This document shows positions 1 through 9,756 of a stretch of DNA of 56,511 nucleotides, piece after piece (the stretch's first letter is position 1; the number at the start of each line of letters is the position of its first letter). Source of the stretch: Mycobacterium sp. 852002-50816_SCH5313054-b (GTDB lineage Bacteria > Actinomycetota > Actinomycetes > Mycobacteriales > Mycobacteriaceae); assembly GCF_001667185.1 (NCBI RefSeq), contig NZ_LZIC01000005.1:1-56511 (forward strand), read 5' to 3'. The translations under genes and the position numbers were made by a program. A model generated the notes under the pieces. That model did no database searches, had not been told where the DNA came from, and saw only the letters and a list, made by a program, of their open reading frames with translations.

Positions 1-244
1 CCAGAGTCGGCACCGACACCCTGCTCGGGGACGGCGGGGCGGGGCGGGGCGGCGCGGGGTTGTAGCACACGTTCGACGTGTGATACGCCTCCACGTAGAC
101 CAAGCAGTTCTGGCAGGACACCGGGTTCGCCCCGGCGCCAGCACACGGCGCCGCCTGCGCCACACCGGGTGCGGCGGCGAGCACCGAGAACGGGGCGATC
201 GCGAGAGCGGCGGCCGCCGTCGCGATAACGCTCACCCCGCTCAC
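1..244 (-). CDS. Secreted small Cys-rich protein, 3' end outside the window
   Basis: The reading frame starts at GTG (242-244), with GGAAGG seven bases upstream, and stays open for 81 codons to the window edge. The N-terminus looks like a Sec signal peptide: a hydrophobic Ala-rich core ending in GVAQAA, with likely cleavage before APC. The mature part has Cys residues in SCQNC and a VCYNP segment, then a Pro-rich tail. This is typical of small exported mycobacterial proteins, but I recognise no named family. It is divergent from the small membrane protein that starts at 343. The lack of a stop codon means its length is unknown. Confidence 0.6.
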   Translation of the reverse strand, partial: MSGVSVIATAAAALAIAPFSVLAAAPGVAQAAPCAGAGANPVSCQNCLVYVEAYHTSNVCYNPAPPRPAPPSPSRVSVPTL

Positions 245-342
245 TGGCAGACCTTCCCACACCCCCGTGGTTGTACATGCTAGCGACGTGTCGGGCCCCG
301 GACTTTCCTTGCGGGCCTTTGATCGGCCATAAGATCGTCGAC

Positions 343-654
343 GTGGCAGCGACCGAACGGATCGAACTCACCCTGCTGGCGACCGGTTTGATCTTCATCG
401 TGGCCGGGGCGGCGCAGGCGCGCTACCGCTTCATCAAGGAGCGCCGGCCGGGCCGACGGTTCTACTGGGCCACCTCGATCATCGGCATCGTCAGTTTCGC
501 GGCAGGGGTCGGCCAAATCTGGCCGAACGCGGTCGCCGTCGCAACCATCTTTTCGGCGGTCGTTGTGTTCTCGGCGTATCTGACGACGCCGTACCTCAAA
601 ATCGGCGGACGAATCTATGCGTCGTCGCCGGAAAATCGTCAGCCCGATCCCTGA
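343..654 (+). CDS. Small membrane protein, three predicted TM helices
   Basis: A 103-residue product starting at GTG 343. A TAAGAT hexamer at 330-335 lies seven bases upstream of that GTG, which fits a leaderless transcript; an in-frame TTG at 271 is the alternative start and gives 127 residues. Three hydrophobic stretches are visible: LTLLATGLIFIVAGAA, the segment around TSIIGIVSFAAGVG, and VAVATIFSAVVVFSAYL. They are separated by a basic loop (RFIKERRPGRR). No catalytic motif or known family was recognised. The crotonase gene follows after 7 bp, so the two are probably co-transcribed. Confidence 0.55.
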   Translation: MAATERIELTLLATGLIFIVAGAAQARYRFIKERRPGRRFYWATSIIGIVSFAAGVGQIWPNAVAVATIFSAVVVFSAYLTTPYLKIGGRIYASSPENRQPDP

Positions 655-661
655 GGAAACC

Positions 662-1576
662 ATGCCGACTCCCGATTTCCAGACCCTGCTCTACGCGACG
701 TCCGGCCCCGTTGCCACGATCACGCTGAACCGCCCGGAGCAGCTCAACACCATCGTCCCCCCCATGCCCGACGAGATCGAGGCCGCCGTCGGGCTGGCCG
801 AACGCGACCACGAGATCAAGGTGATCGTGCTGCGCGGCGCCGGCCGCGCCTTCTGCGCCGGCTACGACTTCGGTGGCGGCTTCCAGCAGTGGGGCGAGGC
901 CATGATGTCCGACGGCCAATGGGACCCCGGTAAGGATTTCGCGATGGTCACCGCCCGCGAAACCGGCCCGACCCAGAAATTCATGGCCATCTGGCGCGCA
1001 TCCAAACCGGTGATCGCGCAGGTGCACGGCTGGTGCGTCGGCGGGGCCAGCGATTACGCGCTCTGCGCCGACATCGTGATCGCCAGCGAGGACGCGGTGA
1101 TCGGCACCCCCTACAGCCGGATGTGGGGCGCCTATCTGACCGGCATGTGGCTCTACCGGCTGAGCCTGGCCAAGGTCAAGTGGCATTCGCTGACCGGCCG
1201 GCCCCTGACCGGCGTCCAGGCCGCCGACGTCGAGTTGATCAACGAGGCGGTGCCGTTCGAGCGTTTGGAGGCCCGCGTCGCCGAGGTCGCCGCGGAGCTG
1301 GCCAGGATTCCGTTGTCGCAGCTGCGGGCGCAGAAGCTGATCGTCAACCAGGCCTACGAGAACATGGGCCTGGCGTCCACGCAGATGCTGGGCGGCATCC
1401 TCGACGGCCTGATGCGCAACACCCCTGACGCGCTCGATTTCATCAAGACCGCCCAGACGCAGGGCGTGCGGGCGGCGGTCGAGCGGCGCGACGGCCCGTT
1501 CGGCGACTACAGCCAGGCCCCGCCGGAGCTGCGGCCGGATCCCAGCCACGTCATCGTGCCTGATCGCGATGGATAG
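662..1576 (+). CDS. Enoyl-CoA hydratase/isomerase (crotonase) family protein with atypical active site
   Basis: A 304-residue crotonase-fold protein. The ATG at 662 is preferred over an upstream in-frame start because GAGGAA sits at 653-658. Family features are the [10 protein letters not shown] entry, the oxyanion-hole segment RAFCAGYDF, and [17 protein letters not shown] followed by VIGTPYSR. In classical hydratases two Glu residues sit at the positions that are Asp and Tyr here by eye alignment, so simple hydration of enoyl-CoA is doubtful. A different crotonase reaction is equally possible, such as isomerisation, CoA hydrolysis or C-C bond chemistry. The substrate cannot be read from the sequence. 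Confidence 0.8.
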   Translation: MPTPDFQTLLYATSGPVATITLNRPEQLNTIVPPMPDEIEAAVGLAERDHEIKVIVLRGAGRAFCAGYDFGGGFQQWGEAMMSDGQWDPGKDFAMVTARETGPTQKFMAIWRASKPVIAQVHGWCVGGASDYALCADIVIASEDAVIGTPYSRMWGAYLTGMWLYRLSLAKVKWHSLTGRPLTGVQAADVELINEAVPFERLEARVAEVAAELARIPLSQLRAQKLIVNQAYENMGLASTQMLGGILDGLMRNTPDALDFIKTAQTQGVRAAVERRDGPFGDYSQAPPELRPDPSHVIVPDRDG

Positions 1577-1641
1577 TGAGATGGACTACGAATATGCCCC
1601 CGGCCCCCCACAGGGGCCCTGAAAGTGTTACGGTAGCGGCT

Positions 1642-2100
1642 ATGTCTCGGCTGAGTTCCGGCCTGCGCGCAGGCGTCGTATTTCTTGCTTTCCTGGTAGC
1701 CCTCGGCATCGCGGCTGCGACCTTCCCGAAGACGGCTGCGGCCGATTCCACCGAGGACTTCCCGGTCCCCCGCCGGCAGATCGCCACCACCTGCGACGCC
1801 GAGCAGTACCTGGCGGCCGTCAGGGATACCAGCCCGGTGTACTACCAGCGGTACATGATCGACTTCAACAACCACGCGAACCTGCAGCAGGCGACGATCG
1901 ATAAAGCGCACTGGTTCTACTCGCTGTCGCCGGAGGAGCGCAGGAACTACTCCGAAAACTTCTACAATGGCGACCCGCTGACCTTCGCCTGGGTCAATCA
2001 CATGAAGATCTTCTTCAACAACAAGGGCGTTGTCGCCAAGGCCACCGACGTGTGCAACCAGTACCCGCCCGGCGATATGTCGGTGTGGAACTGGTCGTAG
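1642..2100 (+). CDS. Secreted conserved protein, possibly DUF5078
   Basis: A 152-residue protein starting at ATG 1642. It opens with a signal peptide (basic MSRLSSGLR, hydrophobic [18 protein letters not shown], then an AAADS cleavage-like site). The mature domain carries one N-terminal Cys in TTCDAEQY and one near the end in DVCNQYP, a likely disulphide pair. It is rich in aromatic and Asn residues ([21 protein letters not shown]) and ends MSVWNWS. I associate this pattern with a mycobacterial secreted family annotated DUF5078, from memory only. Function is unknown; export and a role outside the membrane are inferred from the signal peptide. Confidence 0.7.
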   Translation: MSRLSSGLRAGVVFLAFLVALGIAAATFPKTAAADSTEDFPVPRRQIATTCDAEQYLAAVRDTSPVYYQRYMIDFNNHANLQQATIDKAHWFYSLSPEERRNYSENFYNGDPLTFAWVNHMKIFFNNKGVVAKATDVCNQYPPGDMSVWNWS

Positions 2101-2295
2101 ATCGACCCTGGTCTTTATTGGCCATCGAGTTTAGACTCTGCGACTGTCGGGAATCGCTTTTTCCCCGTAGTTTGGGGACAAATCAATAGTTCTTGACTGG
2201 TATTCGCACTCATGCGGACGCCGGTCCGTGCGACCAGAGTCAACCAGGACTTACACCATGCCCATGCCGGGATGCTGCGCCCCAGCGAGGACGCG

Positions 2296-2625
2296 ATGAG
2301 CGTCGTAGACCCCCAGTCCGACGCGCTCGCGGCCCTCGACTGGCTCGAGATCACGTGCCAATCCGAGGCTGGGTGCGCGAATCGGGCGACGCACATCGTG
2401 TACCGGCATGCCGTGGACCAGTGCAACCGGCCGAACCTCGACCCGTCCGGAAACGTCGTCGAGATTCTGTGCATCGGTTGCGTGCGCCGGCTCAAGGCCC
2501 AGGTGCTGCAGCAGGTGGATCGGATCAACCGCTGCCCGGGGGGCTACTGCCTGACCTGCGGTTCGCCGGTGCACAAACTCAGCGACGTCATGCGCAAGAT
2601 GGTGCAGCTTCGCACGTACGCCTGA
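2296..2625 (+). CDS. Cys-rich protein with paired CxxC motifs, possible zinc binder
   Basis: About 109 residues from ATG 2296, which has GAGGA four bases upstream; in-frame starts at 2212 and 2272 are possible. The protein has three Cys clusters: CQSEAGC near the N-terminus, CIGC in the middle and CPGGYCLTCG near the C-terminus. This spacing suggests one or two structural zinc sites. The segment between the second and third clusters (RRLKAQVLQQVDRIN) looks helical. No known domain was recognised. It stands alone between the secreted protein and the mmpS4 promoter region. A nucleic-acid-binding role is only a guess. Confidence 0.6.
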   Translation: MSVVDPQSDALAALDWLEITCQSEAGCANRATHIVYRHAVDQCNRPNLDPSGNVVEILCIGCVRRLKAQVLQQVDRINRCPGGYCLTCGSPVHKLSDVMRKMVQLRTYA

Positions 2626-2948
2626 CCGCCTGACGCCTTATCAGTAGCGCGGGGCGCTCGCCCGGAACGAATCCATGTCCGCCGCGTGCCCATTGCTGTC
2701 TGGGGCATCGTCCTCGGGCAGTAGCAGGGACTGACAGTTCCCCTCGTTACGCACGTGATATGCGTTACACTCCAGGGCGCGAGGGGAAGGAGCCAACGGT
2801 CCCCGTCCAGGCAAGACTCGGCCATGATTTACTTAGGTAAGCCTTGGCTGCGCTGGTGCCCCGGGATCGGTGCGCCGGGCGGACGGGCGCAACGCGGCGA
2901 TCCGCCCAAAGAAGTGCCCAACCGCTGAAGGGATTCCAGATTTTCAAG
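2626..2948. other. Intergenic region upstream of mmpS4
   Basis: This 323-base stretch carries no convincing gene. It holds the iron box at 2833-2851. The frame of mmpS4 can be read open back to a TTG at 2844, but that codon lies inside the iron box. The M. tuberculosis MmpS4 length and start (before RTWIPL) favour the GTG at 2949. The 5' untranslated leader would therefore be about 100 bases. Confidence 0.6.
2833..2851 (+). promoter_or_regulatory. IdeR-type iron box upstream of mmpS4-mmpL4
   Basis: TTAGGTAAGCCTTGGCTGC matches the left half of the mycobacterial IdeR consensus TTAGGTTAGGCTAACCTAA almost completely; the right half is weaker. In M. tuberculosis the mmpS4-mmpL4 pair is iron-repressed through IdeR, so the position about 100 bases before the mmpS4 start fits established biology. 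Binding itself is inferred. Confidence 0.7.
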
Positions 2949-3371
2949 GTGCTGTCCCGAACGTGGATCCCGCTGGTCATCGTGGCGGTGCTGGTGATCA
3001 GTGGATTCATCGTGTACCGCGTCCACGGCTACTTCGGTTCGGAAAAGCGCGAATCGTATGCCGACAGCAACCTGCAAAACCCCAAGCCGTTCAACCCGAA
3101 GCGGATCGCCTACGAGGTGTTCGGCCCGCCCGGAACAACCGCGGACATCAGCTATTTCGACGTCAATGGCGACCCCCAACGCGTCGACGGCGCGCCTTTG
3201 CCGTGGTCGCTGCGCATCACCACCGACAAGGCCGCGGTGATGGGAAACCTGATGGCGCGCGCCAGCGGCGATAGCGTCGGCTGTCGCATCACGGTGGACG
3301 ACGTGGTCAAGGCCGAGCGAATTTCCAACGAGGTGCACGCCTACACGTTCTGCGTGGTGAAGTCCGCGTGA
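2949..3371 (+). CDS. mmpS4: MmpS4-family membrane-associated accessory protein
   Basis: A 140-residue protein starting at GTG 2949, the same length as M. tuberculosis MmpS4. One N-terminal transmembrane helix ([19 protein letters not shown]) anchors a periplasmic domain with the family signature [16 protein letters not shown] and a Cys pair in VGCRITVD and YTFCVV. MmpS proteins partner with MmpL transporters. The MmpS4/L4 pair is known to take part in mycobactin/carboxymycobactin export in M. tuberculosis, and related pairs act in glycopeptidolipid assembly in other species. The stop overlaps the mmpL4 start by four bases (GTGA), so translation is probably coupled. Confidence 0.92.
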   Translation: MLSRTWIPLVIVAVLVISGFIVYRVHGYFGSEKRESYADSNLQNPKPFNPKRIAYEVFGPPGTTADISYFDVNGDPQRVDGAPLPWSLRITTDKAAVMGNLMARASGDSVGCRITVDDVVKAERISNEVHAYTFCVVKSA

Positions 3372-6247
3372 TCACGCAACAGTTTGCCAACACCCACGCC
3401 GAACGACCGTTCATCGCACGAACGATCCACACCTTCGCGGTACCGATTATCCTGTTCTGGATCGGGATCGCCATCGCCCTCAGCCTGTTCGTCCCATCGC
3501 TGGAAGAGGTCGGCCAAGAACGGTCGGTGTCGCTAAGCCCTGGCGACGCACCGTCATTCGTCGCGATGAAACACATCGGCCACGCGTTCAACGAGGGCGA
3601 GACCGACAGCTCGGCGATGATCGTGCTGGAGGGCAACCAACCCCTTGGCGACGATGCGCACAAGTACTACGACGCGATGATCCGCAAGTTGCGCGACGAC
3701 AAAACGCACGTGCTGAGCGTCCAGGACTTCTGGGGAGATCCCCTCACGGCCGCGGGCGCGCAAAGCAACGACGGCAAGGCGGCAACCGTCCAGGTGAACC
3801 TCGCCGGTAATCAGGGCGAGCCGCTGGCCAACGAATCCGTCGGGGCGGTCCGCAAGATCGTCAACAGCATCCCGCCGCCGCCCGGGGTCAAGGTCTACGT
3901 CACCGGGGTGGCGGCGCTCGCCGCGGACCTGCACCACAGCGGCGACAAATCCATGGCCAGGATCACGGCGACGACGATCGCGGTGATCCTCATCATGTTG
4001 CTGTTCGTCTACCGCTCGATCACCACCGTGATCCTGCTGCTGGTCACCGTCGGCTTCGAATTGACCGGGGCGCGCGGAGCCGTCGCGCTGATGGGGCACT
4101 TCGGACTCCTGGGACTCTCCACCTTTGCGGTATCCCTGCTCACTTCGCTGGCCATCGCGGCCGGCACGGACTACGGCATCTTCATCATCGGCCGCTATCA
4201 GGAGGCCCGCCAGGCCGGTGAAGACAGGGAATCCGCTTTCTACACCATGTACCGGGGGACGGCGCACGTGATCCTGGGCTCCGGTCTGACGATCGCCGGG
4301 GCGACGTTCTGCCTCCATTTCGCTCGGATGCCGTACTTCCAAACCCTCGGCATTCCGTGTGCGATCGGGATGCTGACCGCGGTGGCGATCGCGCTGACGC
4401 TCGGCCCGGCGGTCCTCACCGTCGGCAGCCGGTTCGGCGTGTTCGATCCGAAGCGCAAGCTCGGGGTCCGCGGCTGGCGGCGCGTCGGCACCGCGGTGGT
4501 TCGCTGGCCGCTGCCGATTCTGGCCGTCACGTTTGCCGTCGCCCTCGTCGGCCTGCTCACGCTGCCCGGCTACAAGGCCAATTACAACGACCGGGAGTAC
4601 CTGCCCACCTCCATCCCCGCCAACGAGGGCCTGATGGCCGCGGATCGCCACTTCTCGCAGGCCCGGATGAAGCCGGAAATCCTGATGATCGAGTCGAACC
4701 ACGACATGCGCAACCCGGCCGACTTCCTGGTTCTCGACAGGCTGGCCAAGGGCATCTTCCGCGTCCCCGGCATCTCGCGCGTCCAGGCGATCACCCGGCC
4801 CGACGGAACGACGATGGACCACACGTCGATCCCGTTCCAGATGAGCATGCAGAGCGCCGGTCAGATGCAGAGCATGAAATATCAGCGCGACCAGATGGAC
4901 AACATGCGCAAGCAGGCCGACGAGATGACCAAGACGATCGTCACCATGCAACGGATGTACGACCTGATGACCCAGCTCGTCGCCACCACGCACCGCATGG
5001 TCGGCGACACCGAACAGATGCAGCAGATCACCAACGAGCTCCGCGATCGCATCTCGGACTTCGACGATTACTGGCGGCCAATCCGCAGCTACTTCTATTG
5101 GGAGAGGCACTGTTTCGACATTCCGATCTGCTGGTCGTTCAGATCGATATTCGACGCGCTGGACGGCCTGGACCAGATCGACGAGAAACTCAACACGCTG
5201 GTGGGTGACATCAAAGACCTGGATCGGCTGATGCCGCAGATGGTCGCCCAGTTCCCGCCGATGATCGAGACCATGGTGAACATGCGGACCATGATGCTGG
5301 ACATGAACAGCACCATGTCCGGGATCTTCGATCAGATGGACGAGATGAGCGACAACGCGACGGCGATGGGCCACGCCTTCGACGCCGCCAAGAACGACGA
5401 CTCGTTCTACCTGCCTCCCGAGGTCTTCAAGAACAAGGACTTCAAACGCGCGATGAACAACTTCCTGTCGCCCGATGGGCACGCGGCGCGCTTCATCATC
5501 CTGCATCGCGGAGACCCCGCGTCGGCCGAGGGCATCGCGAGCATCGACAAGATTCGCACCGCGGCCGAGGAGTCAACCAAGGGAACGCCTTTGGAAGACG
5601 CGAAGATCTATCTGGCCGGAACCGGCGCCGTCTTCAAGGACATCTCCGAGGGCGCCCAGTGGGATCTGGTGATCGCGGGGATTTCGTCGCTGTGCCTGAT
5701 CTTCATCATCATGCTGATCCTCACCCGCGCCCTGGTCGCCGCCGCGGTCATCGTGGGCACGGTGGCGATTTCCCTGGGCGCTTCCTTCGGGCTGTCGGTG
5801 CTTTTCTGGCAGCACATCCTCGGAATCCAACTGCACTGGATCGTGCTCGCAATGTCGGTCATCGTGCTGTTGGCGGTGGGATCGGACTACAACCTGTTGC
5901 TGGTCTCCCGGTTCAAGCAGGAGATTCACGCCGGCCTGAACACCGGCATCATCCGCTCGATGGGCGGCACGGGCAAGGTGGTGACCAACGCGGGCCTGGT
6001 GTTCGCGTTCACGATGGCGTCCATGGTCGTCAGCGACGTACGGATGGTCGGGCAGGTGGGCACGACGATCGGCCTCGGCCTGCTGTTCGACACGCTGATC
6101 GTGCGCGCGTTCATGACGCCGTCCATCGCCGCCCTGTTGGGGCGCTGGTTCTGGTGGCCGATCCGGGTGCGATCCCGCCCGGCCCGGGTGGCGTCGCGGC
6201 CGGTCGGACCCCACCCGCCGGACCGCTCCATGGCGTACAGCGATTAG
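3368..6247 (+). CDS. mmpL4: MmpL4-family RND transporter
   Basis: A 959-residue RND permease, close to the 967 residues of M. tuberculosis MmpL4. Two sets of transmembrane helices flank a long Met/Gln-rich loop (around [15 protein letters not shown]) that is predicted to be helical. The two Asp-Tyr proton-relay motifs of the family are present: GTDYG with D268/Y269 and GSDYN with D840/Y841. It acts with MmpS4 in the inner membrane to move siderophore or lipid cargo using the proton gradient. The iron box upstream favours siderophore traffic. It starts at GTG 3368 inside the end of mmpS4. Confidence 0.93.
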   Translation: MITQQFANTHAERPFIARTIHTFAVPIILFWIGIAIALSLFVPSLEEVGQERSVSLSPGDAPSFVAMKHIGHAFNEGETDSSAMIVLEGNQPLGDDAHKYYDAMIRKLRDDKTHVLSVQDFWGDPLTAAGAQSNDGKAATVQVNLAGNQGEPLANESVGAVRKIVNSIPPPPGVKVYVTGVAALAADLHHSGDKSMARITATTIAVILIMLLFVYRSITTVILLLVTVGFELTGARGAVALMGHFGLLGLSTFAVSLLTSLAIAAGTDYGIFIIGRYQEARQAGEDRESAFYTMYRGTAHVILGSGLTIAGATFCLHFARMPYFQTLGIPCAIGMLTAVAIALTLGPAVLTVGSRFGVFDPKRKLGVRGWRRVGTAVVRWPLPILAVTFAVALVGLLTLPGYKANYNDREYLPTSIPANEGLMAADRHFSQARMKPEILMIESNHDMRNPADFLVLDRLAKGIFRVPGISRVQAITRPDGTTMDHTSIPFQMSMQSAGQMQSMKYQRDQMDNMRKQADEMTKTIVTMQRMYDLMTQLVATTHRMVGDTEQMQQITNELRDRISDFDDYWRPIRSYFYWERHCFDIPICWSFRSIFDALDGLDQIDEKLNTLVGDIKDLDRLMPQMVAQFPPMIETMVNMRTMMLDMNSTMSGIFDQMDEMSDNATAMGHAFDAAKNDDSFYLPPEVFKNKDFKRAMNNFLSPDGHAARFIILHRGDPASAEGIASIDKIRTAAEESTKGTPLEDAKIYLAGTGAVFKDISEGAQWDLVIAGISSLCLIFIIMLILTRALVAAAVIVGTVAISLGASFGLSVLFWQHILGIQLHWIVLAMSVIVLLAVGSDYNLLLVSRFKQEIHAGLNTGIIRSMGGTGKVVTNAGLVFAFTMASMVVSDVRMVGQVGTTIGLGLLFDTLIVRAFMTPSIAALLGRWFWWPIRVRSRPARVASRPVGPHPPDRSMAYSD

Positions 6248-6278
6248 TCCGTCGGCCGATTAGCTCCGAATAGCTGGT

Positions 6279-7955
6279 ATGGCAACGATCGCGCTCATCG
6301 GCTTTCTCGGCGGCCTGATCACCGGCATCTCGCCGTGCATCCTGCCGGTGCTGCCGGTGGTGTTCTTTTCCGGCCTGAACAGCACCCGCGCGGCCCGTCC
6401 GTATCTGGTGATCGCCGGCCTGGTCTGCAGCTTCAGCGTTGTCACCCTGGCCGGTTCGGCCCTACTGTCGGCGCTGCACCTGCCGCAGGACGCGATCCGG
6501 TGGGCCGCCCTGGTGACGTTGACCCTCATCGGCCTCGGGCTGATCTTCCCGCCCCTGCAGCACCTGATCGAGCGGCCGTTCGCCCGCATCCCGCAGCGCG
6601 AAACGGGTTCACACCGCACAGGTTTCGGGCTCGGTCTGACGCTGGGCGCGCTGTATGTGCCGTGCGCGGGGCCGGTGCTGGCCGCCATCGTCGTCGCCGG
6701 CGGAACGGCGCGCATCGGCCCGCCCATCCTGGTTTTGACCGCGGCGTTCGCGGTCGGTGCCGCCCTGCCGCTGCTGATCTTCGCCCTGGCCGGGCGGCGC
6801 ATCGCCGAGCGCGTCGCGGCCTTCCGCCGCCGGCAGCGCGCGATTCAGGTCGCCGGCGGGATCACGATGATCCTGCTGGCGGTGGCGCTGGTCTTCAACC
6901 TGCCCGCCGTGCTGCAGCGCGCCGTCCCCGACTACACGGCGGCGATGCAGAAAGGCGTCGGCGCCAACAACATTCGGCAGAAGCTGAACGCCAGCGGCAC
7001 CTCCCGGGGGCAGCTGGCCGACTGCACCGAAGCCGCCGACCGGCTGCAGCAGTGCGGGCCGGCGCCCGCCATCACCGGGATCACCGGGTGGCTCAACACC
7101 CCGGGCGGCGCCCCGATCGACCTGGCTTCGCTGCGCGGCAAGGTGGTCCTGGTCGACTTCTGGGCGTACTCCTGCATCAACTGCCAGCGCGCGATCCCGC
7201 ACGTGGTCGATTGGTACAACCGGTATCGCGACGACGGTTTCGTCGCCATCGGGGTGCACACCCCGGAGTACGCGTTCGAACGGGTCCCCGGCAACGTGGC
7301 CAGCGGCGCCGCCGCGCTGCACATCGGCTATCCCGTCGCGCTGGACAACGACTACGCGACATGGAACAGCTACCAGAACTTGTATTGGCCCGCCGAGTAC
7401 CTCATCGACGCCAACGGGACGGTGCGGCACACCAAGTTCGGCGAGGGCGACTACGACGGCACGGAAAGGCTGATCCGCGAATTGCTCACCGACGCCAACC
7501 CGAACGTCAGGCTGCCCGGCGCCGGCGGCGCGGTCGATGCCACCCCGCGCACCCGGCTCACCCCCGAGACCTACCTGGGCGCGGGCAAGGCCCTCAACTA
7601 CGGCGGTGGCGGCGAATACAAGCCCGGCACAGCCACATTCGCCTACCCGGCGACGCTGCCCGACGACCGGTTCGCCCTGCGCGGCCGGTGGACCCTGGAC
7701 GACCAGGGCGCCACCGCCGACAGTGACGACGCCGCCATCCGGCTGAACTACACCGGCAAGGACGTCTACGTCGTCGTCGGCGGCACCGGCACCATCACCG
7801 TGACCCGGGGCGGCCGGACGACCGCGACGGCCATCGGCGGCCCGCCCACCCTGCACCAGATCGCCGGCGAGGACGCCGGGGACGCCGCGCACCGCGATCA
7901 GCTCGACCTACAGGTCGGCAAGGGCCTGCAAGTGTTTTCGTTCACATTCGGCTGA
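6279..7955 (+). CDS. dipZ: DipZ-like fused CcdA/thioredoxin membrane protein
   Basis: A 558-residue protein. The N-terminal ~210 residues are a CcdA-type membrane domain with the two redox Cys in SPC (C20) and VPC (C129). Residues ~270-410 are a periplasmic thioredoxin-like domain with active site CINC (C299, C302). The last ~130 residues form a beta-rich domain as in M. tuberculosis DipZ (Rv2874), which is somewhat longer. The expected role is moving electrons across the membrane to reduce exported disulphides. In M. tuberculosis dipZ sits with mpt83/mpt70 and is in the SigK regulon; here it lies two genes upstream of sigK, after a 31-bp gap from mmpL4. Confidence 0.85.
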   Translation: MATIALIGFLGGLITGISPCILPVLPVVFFSGLNSTRAARPYLVIAGLVCSFSVVTLAGSALLSALHLPQDAIRWAALVTLTLIGLGLIFPPLQHLIERPFARIPQRETGSHRTGFGLGLTLGALYVPCAGPVLAAIVVAGGTARIGPPILVLTAAFAVGAALPLLIFALAGRRIAERVAAFRRRQRAIQVAGGITMILLAVALVFNLPAVLQRAVPDYTAAMQKGVGANNIRQKLNASGTSRGQLADCTEAADRLQQCGPAPAITGITGWLNTPGGAPIDLASLRGKVVLVDFWAYSCINCQRAIPHVVDWYNRYRDDGFVAIGVHTPEYAFERVPGNVASGAAALHIGYPVALDNDYATWNSYQNLYWPAEYLIDANGTVRHTKFGEGDYDGTERLIRELLTDANPNVRLPGAGGAVDATPRTRLTPETYLGAGKALNYGGGGEYKPGTATFAYPATLPDDRFALRGRWTLDDQGATADSDDAAIRLNYTGKDVYVVVGGTGTITVTRGGRTTATAIGGPPTLHQIAGEDAGDAAHRDQLDLQVGKGLQVFSFTFG

Positions 7956-8000
7956 GCAGTCCATGTCGTCGACGGCTTCGAATCACTCACGGTGGATGCA

Positions 8001-8492
8001 ATGAATCTGGTGAACCTCCTGCAGGTCTCCGCCTGGATCGGGCGCTACAACGTCGTCGACGTGGCCTGGGGCGTGGGCTTCGTGGCCATCGCCGCCGTCG
8101 CCGCGACGCTGGGCCGCGGGGACGCGGCCCGGCGATGGCTGCTGCTTGCACTGGTGGCGATCTGGGGACTGCGGCTGGCCTGGCACATCCAGCGCAAGAC
8201 GGCCGGCACGGGCGAGGGTCCCCGGTACGCCGCCCTGCTCCGCGGCGCGACGGTCGCCCTGGGGGCACCTCCCGCTTGCGGGGGAACGGTACGGAAAGTC
8301 TTTGTGCTGCAGGCCTTTATCGGCTGGTGGGCCCTGGCCACGGTCGGCTCGCCGGTACTCATGACGTACTTCATGTATGTCAGCGGCGCGCGGCTGACCG
8401 AGAAGCTGATGGCCGGCCGTCCCGGCTTCGACGGAAACCGGCAACGGGCAGCGTTTTTCTTCCCCCGGCCGCCTCGATCGGCCTCTCGATGA
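8001..8492 (+). pseudogene. Eroded DUF1295 (steroid-reductase-like) membrane protein, Rv0446c-like
   Basis: The frame is open for 163 codons, but the homolog next to M. tuberculosis sigK (Rv0446c) is about 256 residues. Recognisable pieces are IGRYNVVDVAWGVGF, LRLAWHIQRKTAG and, at the end, ATVGSPVLMTYF and ARLTE. By eye, a piece is missing after SAW near the N-terminus and about 90 residues are missing between VLQAF and WWALATVGSP. The lost part includes the RHPNYFG-type core conserved in the family. A 26-bp repeat (8260-8285) interrupts the sequence before RKVFVLQ. A functional enzyme is unlikely even though no stop codon intervenes. Confidence 0.7.
8260..8285 (+). repeat. 26-bp GC-rich palindromic repeat, copy 1
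   Basis: Identical to 11251-11276. Its core CCCGCTTGCGGG is a perfect 5-bp stem with a TT loop (8271-8282). It lies within the damaged DUF1295 frame and adds residues reading GAPPACGG. Confidence 0.85.
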
Positions 8493-8513
8493 GGGGCGAT
8501 AGGCTACCGGTCG

Positions 8514-9059
8514 ATGAGCAACGAGCTCGATGCCCTGCTGCGCCAGGTCGCGCGCGGGGACAGCGCCGCCTTCGCCACGGTCTACGACCTCACCAAAGCC
8601 CGGGTATATGGACTGGTGATGCGGGTGGTGCGTGACCCGGGCTACAGCGAGGAAACCACCCAGGAGGTCTATCTCGAGGTGTGGCGCATGGCGGCGCAGT
8701 ACGACCCCGCCAGAGGGTCGGCCCTGGCCTGGATGCTGACCATGGCGCACCGGCGGGCCGTCGACCGGGTGCGCGCCGAGCAGGCGGGCAGCACGCGGGA
8801 ATCCCGCTACGGTGCGGCCAACGCCGACCCGCCCGTCGATGTCGTCGCCGACTCGGCGATCGCCGGCGACGAGCGTCGCCGGGTGACCCAATGCCTGGAG
8901 GGGCTCAGCGATGCGCAGCGCCAGTGCATCGAGCTGGCCTACTACCAGGGGCTGACGTACAGCGAGGTGTCGCAGCGACTGGCCGCCAACCTATCGACGA
9001 TCAAGTCCCGCATCCGCGACGCGCTGCGCGGCCTGCGTAACTGCCTGGACGTGCCATGA
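8514..9059 (+). CDS. sigK: ECF sigma factor SigK
   Basis: A 181-residue ECF sigma factor. Region 2 spans roughly residues 20-90 ([44 protein letters not shown]). Region 4 spans roughly 125-178 ([42 protein letters not shown]). Identity as SigK rests on the overlapping rskA gene, the DUF1295 remnant upstream and mmpL4 nearby, as in M. tuberculosis. SigK drives the mpt70/mpt83 antigen genes there. The ATG at 8514 follows a GGGG-rich ribosome binding site at 8491-8494. The ATGA overlap with rskA couples sigma and anti-sigma synthesis. Confidence 0.92.
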   Translation: MSNELDALLRQVARGDSAAFATVYDLTKARVYGLVMRVVRDPGYSEETTQEVYLEVWRMAAQYDPARGSALAWMLTMAHRRAVDRVRAEQAGSTRESRYGAANADPPVDVVADSAIAGDERRRVTQCLEGLSDAQRQCIELAYYQGLTYSEVSQRLAANLSTIKSRIRDALRGLRNCLDVP

Positions 9060-9754
9060 CCGAACCGACCGATTTCGACCTGCTCGAGCTCGCCACGCCG
9101 TACGCCCTGCATGCCCTGTCGGACGCGGAACGCGCCGAGGTCGAGCGGCGGGTCGCCGCCGCGCCGGCGCCGGTCGCGGAGGCCTTCGGCGACGAGGTGC
9201 GCGCCGTGCGCGAGACGATGGCGGTCGTGTCGGCCGCGACCGCGACCGAGCCACCGGTACGCCTGCGGGCGGCCACGCTGTCCGCCGCAAGGCCGAGCAA
9301 TATTCGCCAGATGGGTTGGCGCAGAACGGTTTTGACCGCCGCCGCGGCGGCGGTCGTGGTGGGCGCCGCGGCGTTCGGCGTGGGCGTGCTGATGCGTCCG
9401 CCCGCCACGTCAACGGTCGCCGAGCAGGTGCTGGCCGCCCCCGACGTGCGCACGACCTCGGGACCCCTCGCCAATGGGACCGCCACCGTGATGTTCTCCC
9501 GCGACCGCAACGCGGCCGTGCTGGTGATGAACAACGTGCCGCCGCCGTCACCGGGCACCGTGTATCAGATGTGGTTGATCGGGGCCAACGGCCCCACCTC
9601 GGCGGGCACCATGGGCGCCGAGGCCGTGTTGCCGTCGACGAAAGACACGCTCACCAACATCGGATCCTCGACGGCGCTGGCGTTCACCGTCGAACCCGGC
9701 AACGGGTCGCCGCGGCCGACCACCCCGATCCTGGCCTCGCTGCCCCTCAGCTGA
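9056..9754 (+). CDS. rskA: Anti-sigma-K factor RskA
   Basis: A 232-residue membrane anti-sigma factor. The cytoplasmic N-terminal domain (about residues 1-85) starts [23 protein letters not shown], the usual anti-sigma entry without an obvious HxxxCxxC zinc motif. One transmembrane helix follows ([20 protein letters not shown], about residues 95-115). The extracytoplasmic part is the RskA C-terminal domain with [15 protein letters not shown]. It is expected to hold SigK at the membrane until regulated proteolysis releases it. It overlaps sigK by four bases and ends 2 bp from the stop of a convergent membrane protein gene. Confidence 0.92.
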   Translation: MTEPTDFDLLELATPYALHALSDAERAEVERRVAAAPAPVAEAFGDEVRAVRETMAVVSAATATEPPVRLRAATLSAARPSNIRQMGWRRTVLTAAAAAVVVGAAAFGVGVLMRPPATSTVAEQVLAAPDVRTTSGPLANGTATVMFSRDRNAAVLVMNNVPPPSPGTVYQMWLIGANGPTSAGTMGAEAVLPSTKDTLTNIGSSTALAFTVEPGNGSPRPTTPILASLPLS

Positions 9755-9756
9755 GA

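Noticed and set aside
2166..2180. TCCCC/GGGGA hairpin after the secreted protein gene
   Set aside because: Only a 5-bp stem with a 7-base loop and no T-tract on the correct side; too weak to call a terminator.
2844..2948. Longer mmpS4 start at TTG 2844
   Set aside because: It lies inside the iron box and would add 35 residues absent from M. tuberculosis MmpS4.
3554..5506. Long antisense open frame (650 codons) over mmpL4
   Set aside because: It is a high-GC shadow frame, rich in Arg/His/Asp with no domain signature, opposite a clear MmpL gene.
6229..6275. CCATGG and CCGAATA before dipZ as a SigK promoter
   Set aside because: The spacing is over 30 bases, so the two elements cannot form one promoter.
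7961..7984. Possible SigK promoter (CCATGT and CGAATC) before the DUF1295 remnant
   Set aside because: The spacer is only 12 bases, whereas SigK sites have about 16-17, and the -35 element is a poor match.
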